Position numbers and translations under genes: made by a program. A model generated the notes under the pieces. That model worked only from the letters and a program-made list of their open reading frames with translations. It had not been told where the DNA came from and did no database searches. Positions 23,406 through 32,640 of a stretch of 64,000 bases of DNA are shown here, one piece after another (the stretch's first letter is position 1; each line of letters starts with the position of its first letter). Origin of the DNA: Terrimonas rubra (GTDB lineage Bacteria > Bacteroidota > Bacteroidia > Chitinophagales > Chitinophagaceae); the NCBI RefSeq assembly GCF_042686025.1, contig NZ_JBHUOZ010000003.1, forward strand, positions 2,480,001 to 2,544,000, written 5' to 3'.

Positions 23406-23993
23406 ATGAATCAGCAGGAAAACTCGCGGCGTTTTTTCTTAAAAACATCGTCGGTACTGGCAGTTTTTGCCATGATACCACGCACTGCCAAAGCGTTTTA
23501 CGAAGAAGTAAAAAACTTCTTTGTACCCAACAAAGAAATATTACCGCTCAGTCTCAGCATCAACAAAAAGAAATACACGGTTAAAGCCGATACCCGTACT
23601 ACCCTGCTCGACCTGTTACGGGAAGAACTGCAACTGACCGGCACAAAAAAGGGTTGCGACCATGGCCAGTGCGGCGCCTGTACCGTACATGTAAACGGAG
23701 AACGGGTATTAAGCTGTTTAACCCTGGCGGCTATGGTACCTGGCAAAGAAGTTACCACTATTGAAGGGCTGGCCAACGGTGATAAACTACACCCCATGCA
23801 GCAGGCATTTATTGAATGCGACGGCTTTCAATGCGGTTACTGCACACCCGGCCAGATCATGTCGGCCGTAGCCTGTGTAAACGAAGGCCACACCGGTTCG
23901 GTAGCCGAAATAAAAGAATTCATGAGTGGCAACTTATGCCGCTGTGGCGCTTATAACGGTATTGTTCAATCCATTCAAAAAGTTGCACCATGA
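23406..23993 (+). CDS. Molybdenum hydroxylase 2Fe-2S subunit (PaoA/XdhC-like), Tat-exported
   Basis: A 195-residue iron-sulfur subunit of a xanthine-dehydrogenase/aldehyde-oxidoreductase complex. It begins with a twin-arginine signal (SRRFFLKTSS, then a hydrophobic stretch), so the complex should be periplasmic, as for PaoABC. Cluster I cysteines are in CDHGQCGACTVHVNGERVLSC; cluster II in CGYCTPGQ and CRCGAYNG. A TTG upstream (23397) is open, but the ATG at 23406 fits the Tat leader. The stop overlaps the next start (ATGA). Confidence 0.93.
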   Translation: MNQQENSRRFFLKTSSVLAVFAMIPRTAKAFYEEVKNFFVPNKEILPLSLSINKKKYTVKADTRTTLLDLLREELQLTGTKKGCDHGQCGACTVHVNGERVLSCLTLAAMVPGKEVTTIEGLANGDKLHPMQQAFIECDGFQCGYCTPGQIMSAVACVNEGHTGSVAEIKEFMSGNLCRCGAYNGIVQSIQKVAP

Positions 23994-24973
23994 GACCATT
24001 TCTATTTACCCGCTCATCCGCACTCAACCAGGCATTAGCTAAAAAAAATAATAGTACCCAGTTTATTGCAGGCGGTACCAACCTGGTTGATCTGATGAAG
24101 AAAAATATTGCCCAGCCCGAAAACCTGGTGGATATTACCACCGCATTGCCCGCTAAAATACAGGCAACCGCAAAAGGTTTACAGATCGGGGCCATGGTGC
24201 GTAACAGTGCTATTACCAATGATGCTACTGTAAAGTCAAAATATCCCCTGCTGGCAAAAGCCATTTTAGCAGGCGCTTCGCCACAGATCAGGAATATGGC
24301 TTCTACCGGCGGCAACTTATTACAGCGCACCCGCTGTCCTTATTTTTATGATATCACTACGCCTTGTAATAAACGTAAACCAGGCAGTGGCTGCAGTGCG
24401 CTGCAGGGGCAAAACCGCATGAGTGCTATTGTGGGCTACAGCGATCAATGTGTGGCCGTACACCCCTCCGATATGTGTGTGGCACTGGCAGCCCTCGATG
24501 CAACAGTTACGGTTACCACTAAAAACAACCAGCAGCAACAAATAGCATTTAAGGATTTTCACCGGCTGCCGGAAAGTACACCTGACCGTGATAATAATTT
24601 ACCGGCAAATGCCCTTATCCATGCTGTCACCATCCCGGATAATCCTTTTAATAAAAACTATGCGTATATAAAGCTGCGCGACCGTGACAGCTATGCTTTT
24701 GCCCTTGTATCGGTTGCAGCCGCTTTACAGCTAAGCGGTAATACAATTGTGCAGGCAAGACTGGCCTCCGGCGGCGTGGCACATAAACCCTGGCGCTGGA
24801 CCGAGGCCGAGCAATACCTGAAAGGCAAACCGGCCACCGCTGCGTCTTTTACCGAAGCAGCCACCATTGTTACCAGGGGAGTAAAACCCTTATCCCACAA
24901 TAGTTTTAAAGTAGGCCTGTTAAAAGGTGCGGTTGAAACGGCCCTGCAGCAATGTGTAACCATATCGCCATAA
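23990..24973 (+). CDS. Molybdenum hydroxylase FAD subunit (PaoB-like)
   Basis: A 327-residue FAD-binding subunit. The FAD loop is FIAGGTNLVDLMKKN (about residues 24-38) and ASTGGNLLQRT follows near 104. An extra cysteine-bearing segment, RCPYFYDITTPCNKRKPGSGC, corresponds to the [4Fe-4S] site of PaoB-type subunits. It passes electrons from the iron-sulfur subunit to the acceptor. It is coupled to the upstream gene by a four-base overlap. Confidence 0.92.
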   Translation: MRPFLFTRSSALNQALAKKNNSTQFIAGGTNLVDLMKKNIAQPENLVDITTALPAKIQATAKGLQIGAMVRNSAITNDATVKSKYPLLAKAILAGASPQIRNMASTGGNLLQRTRCPYFYDITTPCNKRKPGSGCSALQGQNRMSAIVGYSDQCVAVHPSDMCVALAALDATVTVTTKNNQQQQIAFKDFHRLPESTPDRDNNLPANALIHAVTIPDNPFNKNYAYIKLRDRDSYAFALVSVAAALQLSGNTIVQARLASGGVAHKPWRWTEAEQYLKGKPATAASFTEAATIVTRGVKPLSHNSFKVGLLKGAVETALQQCVTISP

Positions 24974-25127
24974 TTTTTTTGTTACCGGCTGTAGTAACTA
25001 ACAGCATCGTTCCTTGCGTCGCACACTTCAGCTGTAGTAACACTATTGAGCCATAAATGAGACAGTTTGTTATTAATGAATGCTTATTTCCAAATCAACT
25101 AATTACCAAATTATCAAATCGCATCCC

Positions 25128-27344
25128 ATGGGCTTTTTTGATGAACCATACGATCTTTTAACACCGCCGGATGACGGCCGTGTTGAAGGCATTTATAAAG
25201 TAACCGGCAAAGGAAAATATGCGGCGGAGTATAAGGCCAATAATCTTTGTTACGCGGTATTGGCAGGCAGTACGGTAGCAGCCGGTACTATTAAAAATAT
25301 CAACCTCGGTAATGCCCGGCAGGTAGCCGGTGTACTGGATATTATTACGCACCAGCATAAACCACTTGTTCCCGGCCTGTCCGATGAAAACAAAATAAAA
25401 GAAGCCAGGTTTGGCCTACCGGTTTTTCATACCGATAAAATTTACTTTAAAGGCCAGCCTATTGCCATGGTAATAGCCGAAACACTGGAAGATGCCACTT
25501 ATGCCGCTTCACTGATAGAAGCACAGTATGATACTGAAAATTTTACCGTTGATTTTGATAAAGCACAGGCCGCTGTTCCTTTAGCCAGTACCGGTAAGGA
25601 AAGAGGTTCATTAAACGCCTGGAGCAATGCGCCTTATATGGTGGAAGCGGAATACACCATCAAGGCCGAAGTGCACCACCCTATGGAAATGCATGCGACC
25701 ATTGCCGAATGGACCGGAACCGATACCTTAAAATTGTATGATAAAAACCAGGGCGTAAACAATGTGCAAAGGACCTTTGCCCGTTTGTTCGCTATTCCTG
25801 AAAAAAATATAGAAGTAACCAGCGAATATGTCGGCGGTGGCTTTGGCTCCGGCTTAAGGGTTTGGCCGCATGCACTGGCTACCATCATGGCCGCTAAACA
25901 GGTAAACCGCCCGGTAAAACTGATGCTCACCAGGCAGCAGATGTTCAACTCCGTTGGCTACCGCCCTGCTTCCTGGCAAAAAATAAAACTGGGCGCTACT
26001 GCCGATGGCAAACTGGCCGGCATTTTACACCAGTCAAAAAACGGCACATCCAGGTATGAAAACTTTAACGAAGGCATCACCCGCGTAACAAGACTGATAT
26101 ATAATTTTGAGAACCTGAAAACAGATGCCGCCGTTGTTCCGCTTAACCTAAGCACGCCAACCTGGATGCGTGGCCCCGGTGATTGTACCGGCGATTTTGC
26201 AGTGGAAAGCGCCATTGATGAGATCAGTTACCAGGTAAAAATGGACCCTGTTGTGTTGCGTTTAAAAAACCTGGCACTGGATAAAAACCCGGAGACCGGT
26301 TTACCCTGGTCTACCAACTATATCAACGAGTGTATTGAAAAAGGAGCGGCCATGATCAACTGGCAGGAACGTAAAACAGAACCCGGGCTATTAACGGATG
26401 GTGACTGGAGTACAGGTTATGGTATGGCCGTAGGCATGTGGAATGCAGGCCGTGGTAATGCCAGCGCCGCTATGCAGTTATTAAAAGACGGCAGCCTCAC
26501 CGTACAAACAGCCATGACCGATATCGGCACCGGCACCGGTACTTCCATGCAGAATATTGCACACGATATTACCGGCATCACCAAATCAAAAATAAAAATT
26601 GAGTTAGGTAATTCTAACCTGCCGCCCGCGCCCAGCCAGGGTGGCAGCAATGGTTTATCATCCATCAGTGGCGCCGTGGTAGCTGCCGGCAATGCGTTAA
26701 AACTAAAGCTGGCCGAATATGCCGCCAAAGAAAATGCGGTGTTTAAAGATGCCAAAGCCACCGATATCATACTATCCGACACCGGCATTGCTTACCAAAG
26801 CAGCAATAACCAGTTCGTTAGTTATAACACCATTTGGAATAAAAATAATTTACAGGTATTGGAAGTAGAAGCCAGTTCGGGTCCCGGTGCCGAAAGACAG
26901 CAATACTCTTTCTGTTCTTCGGCCGCTCACTTCTGTAAACTGAAAGTAAACCGTAAAACGGGCAAGGTTAAAATTGAAAAAATGGTGGCCGTGGCCGATG
27001 GCGGTAAAATTGTAAGCGAGAAGGCCGCCGCCAATCAAATGTCCGGCGCCGCAGTGGGAGGCATTGGTATGGCTTTACTGGAAGAGCTGATAACGGATGA
27101 ACGCCTGGGCGGGCTGGTGGGCGATGACTTGGCCGGCTATCATTTTGCGGTGAATGCCGATGCGCCGATGATCGATATTGCTTTTATCGGCAAGCCCGAT
27201 GTTAATATCAACCCCACCGGCTCAAAAGGCCTGGGCGAAGTTGGTATTATAGGTGTGGCCGCAGCTATCAGTAATGCTATTTATAACGCCATTGGTAAAC
27301 GTTTACGCGACCTGCCCATTACACCGGATAAAATACTGGGCTGA
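25128..27344 (+). CDS. Molybdenum hydroxylase molybdopterin-binding subunit (PaoC-like)
   Basis: A 738-residue catalytic subunit of the xanthine-dehydrogenase family. Molybdenum-cofactor motifs include GGGFGSGLRVWPH and QGGSNGLSS, and the catalytic glutamate is in GSKGLGEVGIIG near the C-terminus. It oxidises aldehydes or N-heterocycles together with the two preceding subunits. Unlike the tight coupling of the first two genes, a 154-bp gap precedes it. An ATG at 25080 is open, but the ATG at 25128 gives the family N-terminus. No PaoD/XdhC-type maturation gene is nearby. Confidence 0.92.
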   Translation: MGFFDEPYDLLTPPDDGRVEGIYKVTGKGKYAAEYKANNLCYAVLAGSTVAAGTIKNINLGNARQVAGVLDIITHQHKPLVPGLSDENKIKEARFGLPVFHTDKIYFKGQPIAMVIAETLEDATYAASLIEAQYDTENFTVDFDKAQAAVPLASTGKERGSLNAWSNAPYMVEAEYTIKAEVHHPMEMHATIAEWTGTDTLKLYDKNQGVNNVQRTFARLFAIPEKNIEVTSEYVGGGFGSGLRVWPHALATIMAAKQVNRPVKLMLTRQQMFNSVGYRPASWQKIKLGATADGKLAGILHQSKNGTSRYENFNEGITRVTRLIYNFENLKTDAAVVPLNLSTPTWMRGPGDCTGDFAVESAIDEISYQVKMDPVVLRLKNLALDKNPETGLPWSTNYINECIEKGAAMINWQERKTEPGLLTDGDWSTGYGMAVGMWNAGRGNASAAMQLLKDGSLTVQTAMTDIGTGTGTSMQNIAHDITGITKSKIKIELGNSNLPPAPSQGGSNGLSSISGAVVAAGNALKLKLAEYAAKENAVFKDAKATDIILSDTGIAYQSSNNQFVSYNTIWNKNNLQVLEVEASSGPGAERQQYSFCSSAAHFCKLKVNRKTGKVKIEKMVAVADGGKIVSEKAAANQMSGAAVGGIGMALLEELITDERLGGLVGDDLAGYHFAVNADAPMIDIAFIGKPDVNINPTGSKGLGEVGIIGVAAAISNAIYNAIGKRLRDLPITPDKILG

Positions 27345-27383
27345 TAAAACTGTCCGATTAATTAAAACACCTTTATAAAAACT

Positions 27384-27773
27384 ATGTTTACCATTGAAGC
27401 CATTAAAGCAGCACATGCAAAAGTACAATCAGGAGCAGATTTCCCGCGTTATGTACAGGACCTTATAACCTTAGGTGTAAAAACATATGATACCTATGTA
27501 ACCGATGGCCATACGGATTACTATGGAGATAACGATTTTAAGGTATCTACCATGCCCGTGTATGATAAATTAACCATTGCATTAACAAGTAACCCTGCAG
27601 CTTTTAAGGCTGACCTGAAAGCACACCAGCAGGGTAAAACAGATTATCCTGCTTTCTGTGATGATTGTGCCAGGTCGGGCATTGAAAAATGGGTAATGGA
27701 TATGACTAAAATGACCTGCAGTTATTACGACACTGCCGGAAATGAAATATTAGTGGAAACAGTGCCACATTAA
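27384..27773 (+). CDS. DUF1398 family protein (YbcV-like)
   Basis: A 129-residue protein matching DUF1398/YbcV: FPRYVQDLITLGVKTYDTYVTDGHTDYYG near residues 20-48 and CDDCARSGIEKWVMDMTKMTCSYYD at the end. The function is unknown. It follows the molybdenum hydroxylase by 39 bp, may be co-transcribed, and ends at a strong terminator. Confidence 0.88.
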   Translation: MFTIEAIKAAHAKVQSGADFPRYVQDLITLGVKTYDTYVTDGHTDYYGDNDFKVSTMPVYDKLTIALTSNPAAFKADLKAHQQGKTDYPAFCDDCARSGIEKWVMDMTKMTCSYYDTAGNEILVETVPH

Positions 27774-27808
27774 AAGTTTTCTTGTTCGGATCTCACACTG
27801 CAAAAAAG

Positions 27809-27832
27809 ACAGGGCATTGTATAATGCCCTGT
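27809..27832 (+). terminator. Intrinsic terminator
   Basis: ACAGGGCATT (27809-27818) pairs with AATGCCCTGT (27823-27832) around the loop GTAT, followed by a T-rich tail. Confidence 0.88.
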
Positions 27833-27890
27833 TCTTATTAAGTAACACGCTGTAAATGGTTAATGTAATGTACCGTTTATCATAAGCCCT

Positions 27891-28388
27891 TTAGTATCCT
27901 GAGAACTGCCCGTTGGTGATGATTATATTATCACCGGCAGTGGGGCCCCGCAACACGCCGGAAAAAGTTCCTCTTAGTTTTCTTACACTGCCCGTACCGC
28001 TTACACCTGTGATCGTTAGGGTAAAGGACGCTCCCGATGTAGTACCGGTCATTAAATAAGTTTTTCCATTTACTTTCGTTACAGTAGCACCATCACCTGA
28101 GCTGGTAAAATTGTAGGTTCCGGTAGTAATATCGGCATCCCTGGAAAAAATGGCCGAGAAGGAAGAAGCTTCCGCTCCAAAATCATCATCACGTCCCATA
28201 ATGGTTACATTATAAGTACCGCCGGCAGCGGATGAACCGATCACAACATTTTTATTATCGTACCAATCCACACCATTTATCTTCATACTGATGAATGGTT
28301 TATCACCGTCATTATTCTTACTCTTTTTACAATAACTAAATAACATAACCGTACTTAACAGCAGGCCTAAAAAACTAATTCGTTTCAT
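27891..28388 (-). CDS. Small lipoprotein, beta-rich, function unknown
   Basis: A 165-residue lipoprotein. The signal peptide ends in the lipobox LFSYC (cysteine about residue 20), followed by a charged KKSKNNDGD linker. The mature part is rich in Thr, Gly and Ser and looks like a single beta-sandwich, similar in style to DUF6252-type Bacteroidota lipoproteins. Likely outer-membrane anchored. It lies 28 bp behind the DUF3829 gene. Confidence 0.75.
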   Translation of the reverse strand: MKRISFLGLLLSTVMLFSYCKKSKNNDGDKPFISMKINGVDWYDNKNVVIGSSAAGGTYNVTIMGRDDDFGAEASSFSAIFSRDADITTGTYNFTSSGDGATVTKVNGKTYLMTGTTSGASFTLTITGVSGTGSVRKLRGTFSGVLRGPTAGDNIIITNGQFSGY

Positions 28389-28416
28389 AGTTGTCAGGGT
28401 TAAAATGTATAATTGT

Positions 28417-29406
28417 TTAAAACTGGTTCCTGTTAAACTCTTGTATCATATCGTCATAACTGCGACCAATACTTTCATATTCATGACCAATATCCGCTTT
28501 AGGGTCCTGCTTCAGCTTATCGATTACCGAGCGGATCTGTGTCAATAAAGTATTGGCTTTACCGGAAAAAAAACTGAAGATAGTACCCGCACGGAAGAAT
28601 TTTTTCTTATCGGCCTCACTGATACTTTGTTCGGCAGTATTAAAGGCAGCGATCAGTTTTTGAAATTCCCCTGTCCTGGTCATTACCGCTTCCAGTTCCG
28701 GTGTTATGGTAATAGGACCTTTAGCCGGGATGGCGGCATAAAAATCGCTTTGCAATACTTCCGCCTCATTCATCAACAGGTTAGCGGCTACCCTCACCTT
28801 ATCCCCTTTTTGCTCCAGCCTGGCGATATACTTTGCATTACCTTCCTTGTAGTACTTATCATAGGCTGCAGCAACCTGTTGAGCCGTGGTTTTAAAGTCA
28901 GTTAATGCAGCTATATAATCTTTATGCAGGGCCAGGCCCTTTGCGTGGTTATCTACCAGGTTTTCTTTTGCCTGGTAATAAGCCGCCAGCTGGTTATGCA
29001 GGTTTAATGCCTCTTTGGCTTTGGTTACATAAGCAGCAGCATATTGGTCTATATCAGCTTTGGGCTCAGCCTTGGCAGCATTTTCTATAGCGGTCAGCTT
29101 TGCATCTGCATTTTTTATTTCGGGCATAAAGTAAACACCGGCTCCTTTGGTCAGGGGTTCGCCGGTTTCGGCCTGCACATAATTTAAGTAATAACTATAC
29201 CCTTTGTTCAGCGGTTTACTCACCTCGTTAATAACCTCGACATAAGGACTCATTTTTTCCTGCAAGGCTTTATCATCCCCGGCTTCATCAGCAGCGGCGG
29301 CGGCTTTGTCATCAGGGGTGCCTTTATTATTTCCACAGGATGTATTGAACAACATTATGCCCATCAAAAGGGCAATTGTTAGTATATAAGCCGGATACTT
29401 TTTCAT
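28417..29406 (-). CDS. DUF3829 (YiiG-like) lipoprotein
   Basis: A 329-residue lipoprotein with lipobox FNTSC near residue 24, then an acidic Ala-rich linker. The mature part is helical and matches DUF3829/YiiG: EVINEVSKPLNKGYSYYLNYV, Lys/Ala-rich helices and a C-terminal DDMIQEFNRNQF. Function unknown; envelope-located. It overlaps the upstream membrane-protein gene by four bases, so they are coupled. Confidence 0.82.
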   Translation of the reverse strand: MKKYPAYILTIALLMGIMLFNTSCGNNKGTPDDKAAAAADEAGDDKALQEKMSPYVEVINEVSKPLNKGYSYYLNYVQAETGEPLTKGAGVYFMPEIKNADAKLTAIENAAKAEPKADIDQYAAAYVTKAKEALNLHNQLAAYYQAKENLVDNHAKGLALHKDYIAALTDFKTTAQQVAAAYDKYYKEGNAKYIARLEQKGDKVRVAANLLMNEAEVLQSDFYAAIPAKGPITITPELEAVMTRTGEFQKLIAAFNTAEQSISEADKKKFFRAGTIFSFFSGKANTLLTQIRSVIDKLKQDPKADIGHEYESIGRSYDDMIQEFNRNQF

Positions 29407-29762
29407 TTTACAGAAAGTTTAGTTTTGTATTTGTTTAATGGAATGCCTGCTAAAAAATATATGACCACATGAATCACAATAATTACCATTAATACCTTCA
29501 CCAGTACAGCATTCATCCAGACAAGGTTGTTGCGTGCATTATAAACCATAACCGAACCACCAATGAGTAACAGGTTAATGATACCCAATGCCATAATATT
29601 CATCCGGCTGATATGCCAGTAAGCGATTTTGCGTAATAACTTTTCATACTCATCGTATGCCATATATAACGGCGGCTGGTAAGCAGGGTCCTGCTTAAAA
29701 AAAGCAATCTCCTCCTGTAGTTCCTGTTCCGACACATGCCATATCCTGGTATATGTACTCAT
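29403..29762 (-). CDS. Small membrane protein, two helices
   Basis: A 119-residue protein with a cytosolic N-terminus (SEQELQEEIAFFKQDPAYQPP) and two membrane helices, about 56-75 (INIMALGIINLLLIGGSVMVY region) and about 85-108. No family is recognised. It is the first gene of a unit with the DUF3829 and small lipoprotein genes. Confidence 0.75.
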   Translation of the reverse strand: MSTYTRIWHVSEQELQEEIAFFKQDPAYQPPLYMAYDEYEKLLRKIAYWHISRMNIMALGIINLLLIGGSVMVYNARNNLVWMNAVLVKVLMVIIVIHVVIYFLAGIPLNKYKTKLSVK

Positions 29763-29869
29763 ACTGCCAACCCTTATTATTTTATAAAACAGGTCATGAT
29801 TTATTTACACTGTAAAAATGGTATGCTTCCCATGTATAAAAAATAGCATCATGATGCGTAAATAAAAAA

Positions 29870-29886
29870 TCCCGGCAAAGCCGGGA
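29870..29886 (-). terminator. Intrinsic terminator of the rhamnosidase gene
   Basis: TCCCGGC-AAA-GCCGGGA hairpin, with six A residues on the left forming the U-tract of the minus-strand transcript. Confidence 0.9.
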
Positions 29887-29917
29887 CTGTGAAGACAGGT
29901 ATCTTTTACCAATATGA

Positions 29918-32584
29918 TTATTTGATCACAAATTCATGGTAACCCGCCGTTACCGCAAAGGCCTGCGTATCATTGATCTTTTTATTCTGCAGGTACACCG
30001 ATCTGTTTTTTACGGAAGGGAAGGTTATCACTGCCGTTGAATTAGGCGGAACGGTAAGCTGGTAGTGTATTTGTTTACCCACCCGTTTCCACGCCGAAAT
30101 AATATTGCCGTAAGGGCCCTGGTGTGTGGCGGTAAAATGTTCCAATCCTTCTATAAAATTGGGCGTAACGATCACATGCTTAAAACCCGGATTGTCCTCA
30201 TCGGGCTTAATGCCCCCGATCCCTTTAAAAAGCCAGGCGCCTATTTCACCAAACATAATATGATTCAGTGAAAGGTCACGCTCTAGGGTAATATTCCAGT
30301 TCTCATATAAAGTAGTGGCACCATTCACGATCCACCAGCCCCAGGAGGGAAATTCCTTTTGTGCCGCCAGCCTGTAAGCTGTTTGTGCCTGGCCGTTATC
30401 ACTTAATGCCGATAAAATAGCTTTAGCACCTAAAATACCAACATCCAGGAAGTATTTATTTGCCGCTACAGAATCGGCCAGGTTAGCCGCCACTCTTTGT
30501 TTCAGGCTATCCGGTACAATGCCCCAGTATAAAGGCACACTTAATTCGGTTTGGTAACCTGAGCCATATATAGCTTTCGCCGGGTTTAAGTATTTGGCAT
30601 TGATCGCCTCTTTAATTTTTGCAGCCAGTGCCGCATATTTTATATGATCAGCGGACCTGTTCAGCACCTTCGCAATTTTAGCAAGAATGTTTGCATCAGC
30701 ATAATAGTAGGCAGATGAAGTAAGTTCTACCGGGCTTTTGGACCGTAAAGGTGCCCAATCACCCAACCCCCAGTCGGTTAAACCGGTTGGATACCGATCT
30801 GTAATATGATCCACATAGCGTTTAATATTATCGTAATTATCACGCAATATTTTTGTATCACCATAAAACAGGTAAACATTCCAGGGTATGATGGCAATGG
30901 TGCTGGTCCAGTCCGGCCCGTTACCCCATTCGTAACCCCAGCCACCGGTAGGAATAATGGAAGGCAATACACCATTCGGCTGTTGTTCATCACGGTGATC
31001 ATCCAGCCATTTTTCATACACCGTAATACCGTCAAAATTGTACAAGCCCATTTCACTGGCTATATGCGCATCACCTGTCCAGCCATTCTTCTCCCGCTGC
31101 GGGCAATCCGTAGGATACCCCAGCAGGTTAGACAGGTAAGCCGCATTGGTAGCCGCATAAATTTTATTCACCAGTTCATTAGAGGTATGAATATTACCCA
31201 CAGGCGGCACGTCGCTGTGCATAAAGTAGGCTACAATACTTTCTTTGTCCAGTCGTAACGGTTTATTACTGGTTATTTCTACATACTGAAAACCTTTATA
31301 ATCAAACTTAGGCGCAAATGTTTGCGGTCCTTTTCCGTTCAGCCAATATATATCGGTTGCAAAAGGATCTGTATCACGGGTGGCTTTGGAAAGAAAATAG
31401 TCTACGTTCGACTGGTCAATATTCCCCTGTTTATTCAATCTTTCCGCATGTATTACACGAACCACCGTGGAAGAGTCTCCGTCCAGCGTAATACGGGTAA
31501 TGCCCGATATATTTTTACCAAAATTAACCAGCCAGCTGGTATCATTTTTTTGCTGTATGGTTACAGGGGCTAATGTTTCCACATACCGCACCGGCTGTAA
31601 TACCTGGGCTACAATATTATTGGATGGTGCCTTACGGTTGATCACCCTGTCCCATTTGCTGTCATCAAAATGAATAGTATTCCATCCGGCTTGTTCTTTG
31701 CGGGCATCATAGTGCTGGCCGGTATAAATACTGTTATATACTACCGGGCTTAAACTGGTCTTCCAGCTTTTATCAGTCGTGATTGTTTCTGTACTGCCAT
31801 CGGCATAGGTAATTCGCAGGTCCATGCAAAAAGCCGGTCTGTCACGCCAGGGCGCTCTTTCAAAATTCCATACGGCCAGTGACTGGTGATTATACCAACC
31901 ATTACCCAATAGCACACCCAAGGCATTCTGCCCGTTCTGTAATGCATCCGTTACATCATAGGTAATATACAGGTTGCGTTCATCAAAGCGGGTATACATA
32001 GGATTTAAACGCTGGTCGCCGATCTCCCGGCCGTTAATATATAGCTCATACAATCCTGCTGCAGTAATATAAGCCCTGGCCGATTTTATTTTTTTAGTAG
32101 TGCTGAAAGTTTTCCTGAAATAGGGAGCCGGTTTAACCGCTATACCTTTTGCATCACTGATCCAGGTGCCCTTCCAGTTACTCATTTGCATCATACCTGT
32201 TTCAAAACCGGCAACCACTGGTACTGTTTGTTGCCCCTGATTATTTGTTATACGAACGCTCCAATAATATTTTGTAAAAGGTTGTAAAGGTTTCCCGGCA
32301 TAGGTCACCAGGTTGGCCGCACTGTTTGTTTCGGGTACTACCCAGTAATTACCTTTTCCCTGTTTTACTTCCAGTGAATCGGTGCCCACTACCAGGTGAT
32401 AAGCTGTTGGTAGTATACCATTTCTTTTATCTTCCAGTTTCCAGGTAAAACGTGGATATGGATTATCAATACCCAGTGGTGCAATCAGATAATCGCATTT
32501 CAGATCGTATAAAGAGGATTGTCCCCAAAGAGAGATGGTAAAACAAAAGCTAACACAAACAGCTATTAACCGGATCATAAGCAT
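29918..32584 (-). CDS. Alpha-L-rhamnosidase, GH78
   Basis: An 888-residue secreted glycoside hydrolase of family GH78, removing terminal alpha-L-rhamnose from plant glycans or glycosides. It has a signal peptide (about 1-21), an Ig-like N-terminal domain, the bacterial rhamnosidase N domain (AYITAAGLYELYINGREIGDQRLNP), a concanavalin-like domain and the (alpha/alpha)6 barrel. The catalytic segment DCPQREKNGWTGDAH lies near 488-502 and GLGDWAP near 610. It is periplasmic or outer-membrane associated. It lies 56 bp behind the GH92 gene in the same orientation. Confidence 0.93.
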   Translation of the reverse strand: MLMIRLIAVCVSFCFTISLWGQSSLYDLKCDYLIAPLGIDNPYPRFTWKLEDKRNGILPTAYHLVVGTDSLEVKQGKGNYWVVPETNSAANLVTYAGKPLQPFTKYYWSVRITNNQGQQTVPVVAGFETGMMQMSNWKGTWISDAKGIAVKPAPYFRKTFSTTKKIKSARAYITAAGLYELYINGREIGDQRLNPMYTRFDERNLYITYDVTDALQNGQNALGVLLGNGWYNHQSLAVWNFERAPWRDRPAFCMDLRITYADGSTETITTDKSWKTSLSPVVYNSIYTGQHYDARKEQAGWNTIHFDDSKWDRVINRKAPSNNIVAQVLQPVRYVETLAPVTIQQKNDTSWLVNFGKNISGITRITLDGDSSTVVRVIHAERLNKQGNIDQSNVDYFLSKATRDTDPFATDIYWLNGKGPQTFAPKFDYKGFQYVEITSNKPLRLDKESIVAYFMHSDVPPVGNIHTSNELVNKIYAATNAAYLSNLLGYPTDCPQREKNGWTGDAHIASEMGLYNFDGITVYEKWLDDHRDEQQPNGVLPSIIPTGGWGYEWGNGPDWTSTIAIIPWNVYLFYGDTKILRDNYDNIKRYVDHITDRYPTGLTDWGLGDWAPLRSKSPVELTSSAYYYADANILAKIAKVLNRSADHIKYAALAAKIKEAINAKYLNPAKAIYGSGYQTELSVPLYWGIVPDSLKQRVAANLADSVAANKYFLDVGILGAKAILSALSDNGQAQTAYRLAAQKEFPSWGWWIVNGATTLYENWNITLERDLSLNHIMFGEIGAWLFKGIGGIKPDEDNPGFKHVIVTPNFIEGLEHFTATHQGPYGNIISAWKRVGKQIHYQLTVPPNSTAVITFPSVKNRSVYLQNKKINDTQAFAVTAGYHEFVIK

Positions 32585-32640
32585 ATCAGTTAAAACAAAA
32601 GTATCCGGGTAAATTACTAAAAACGCAGCAAACTATTTGC

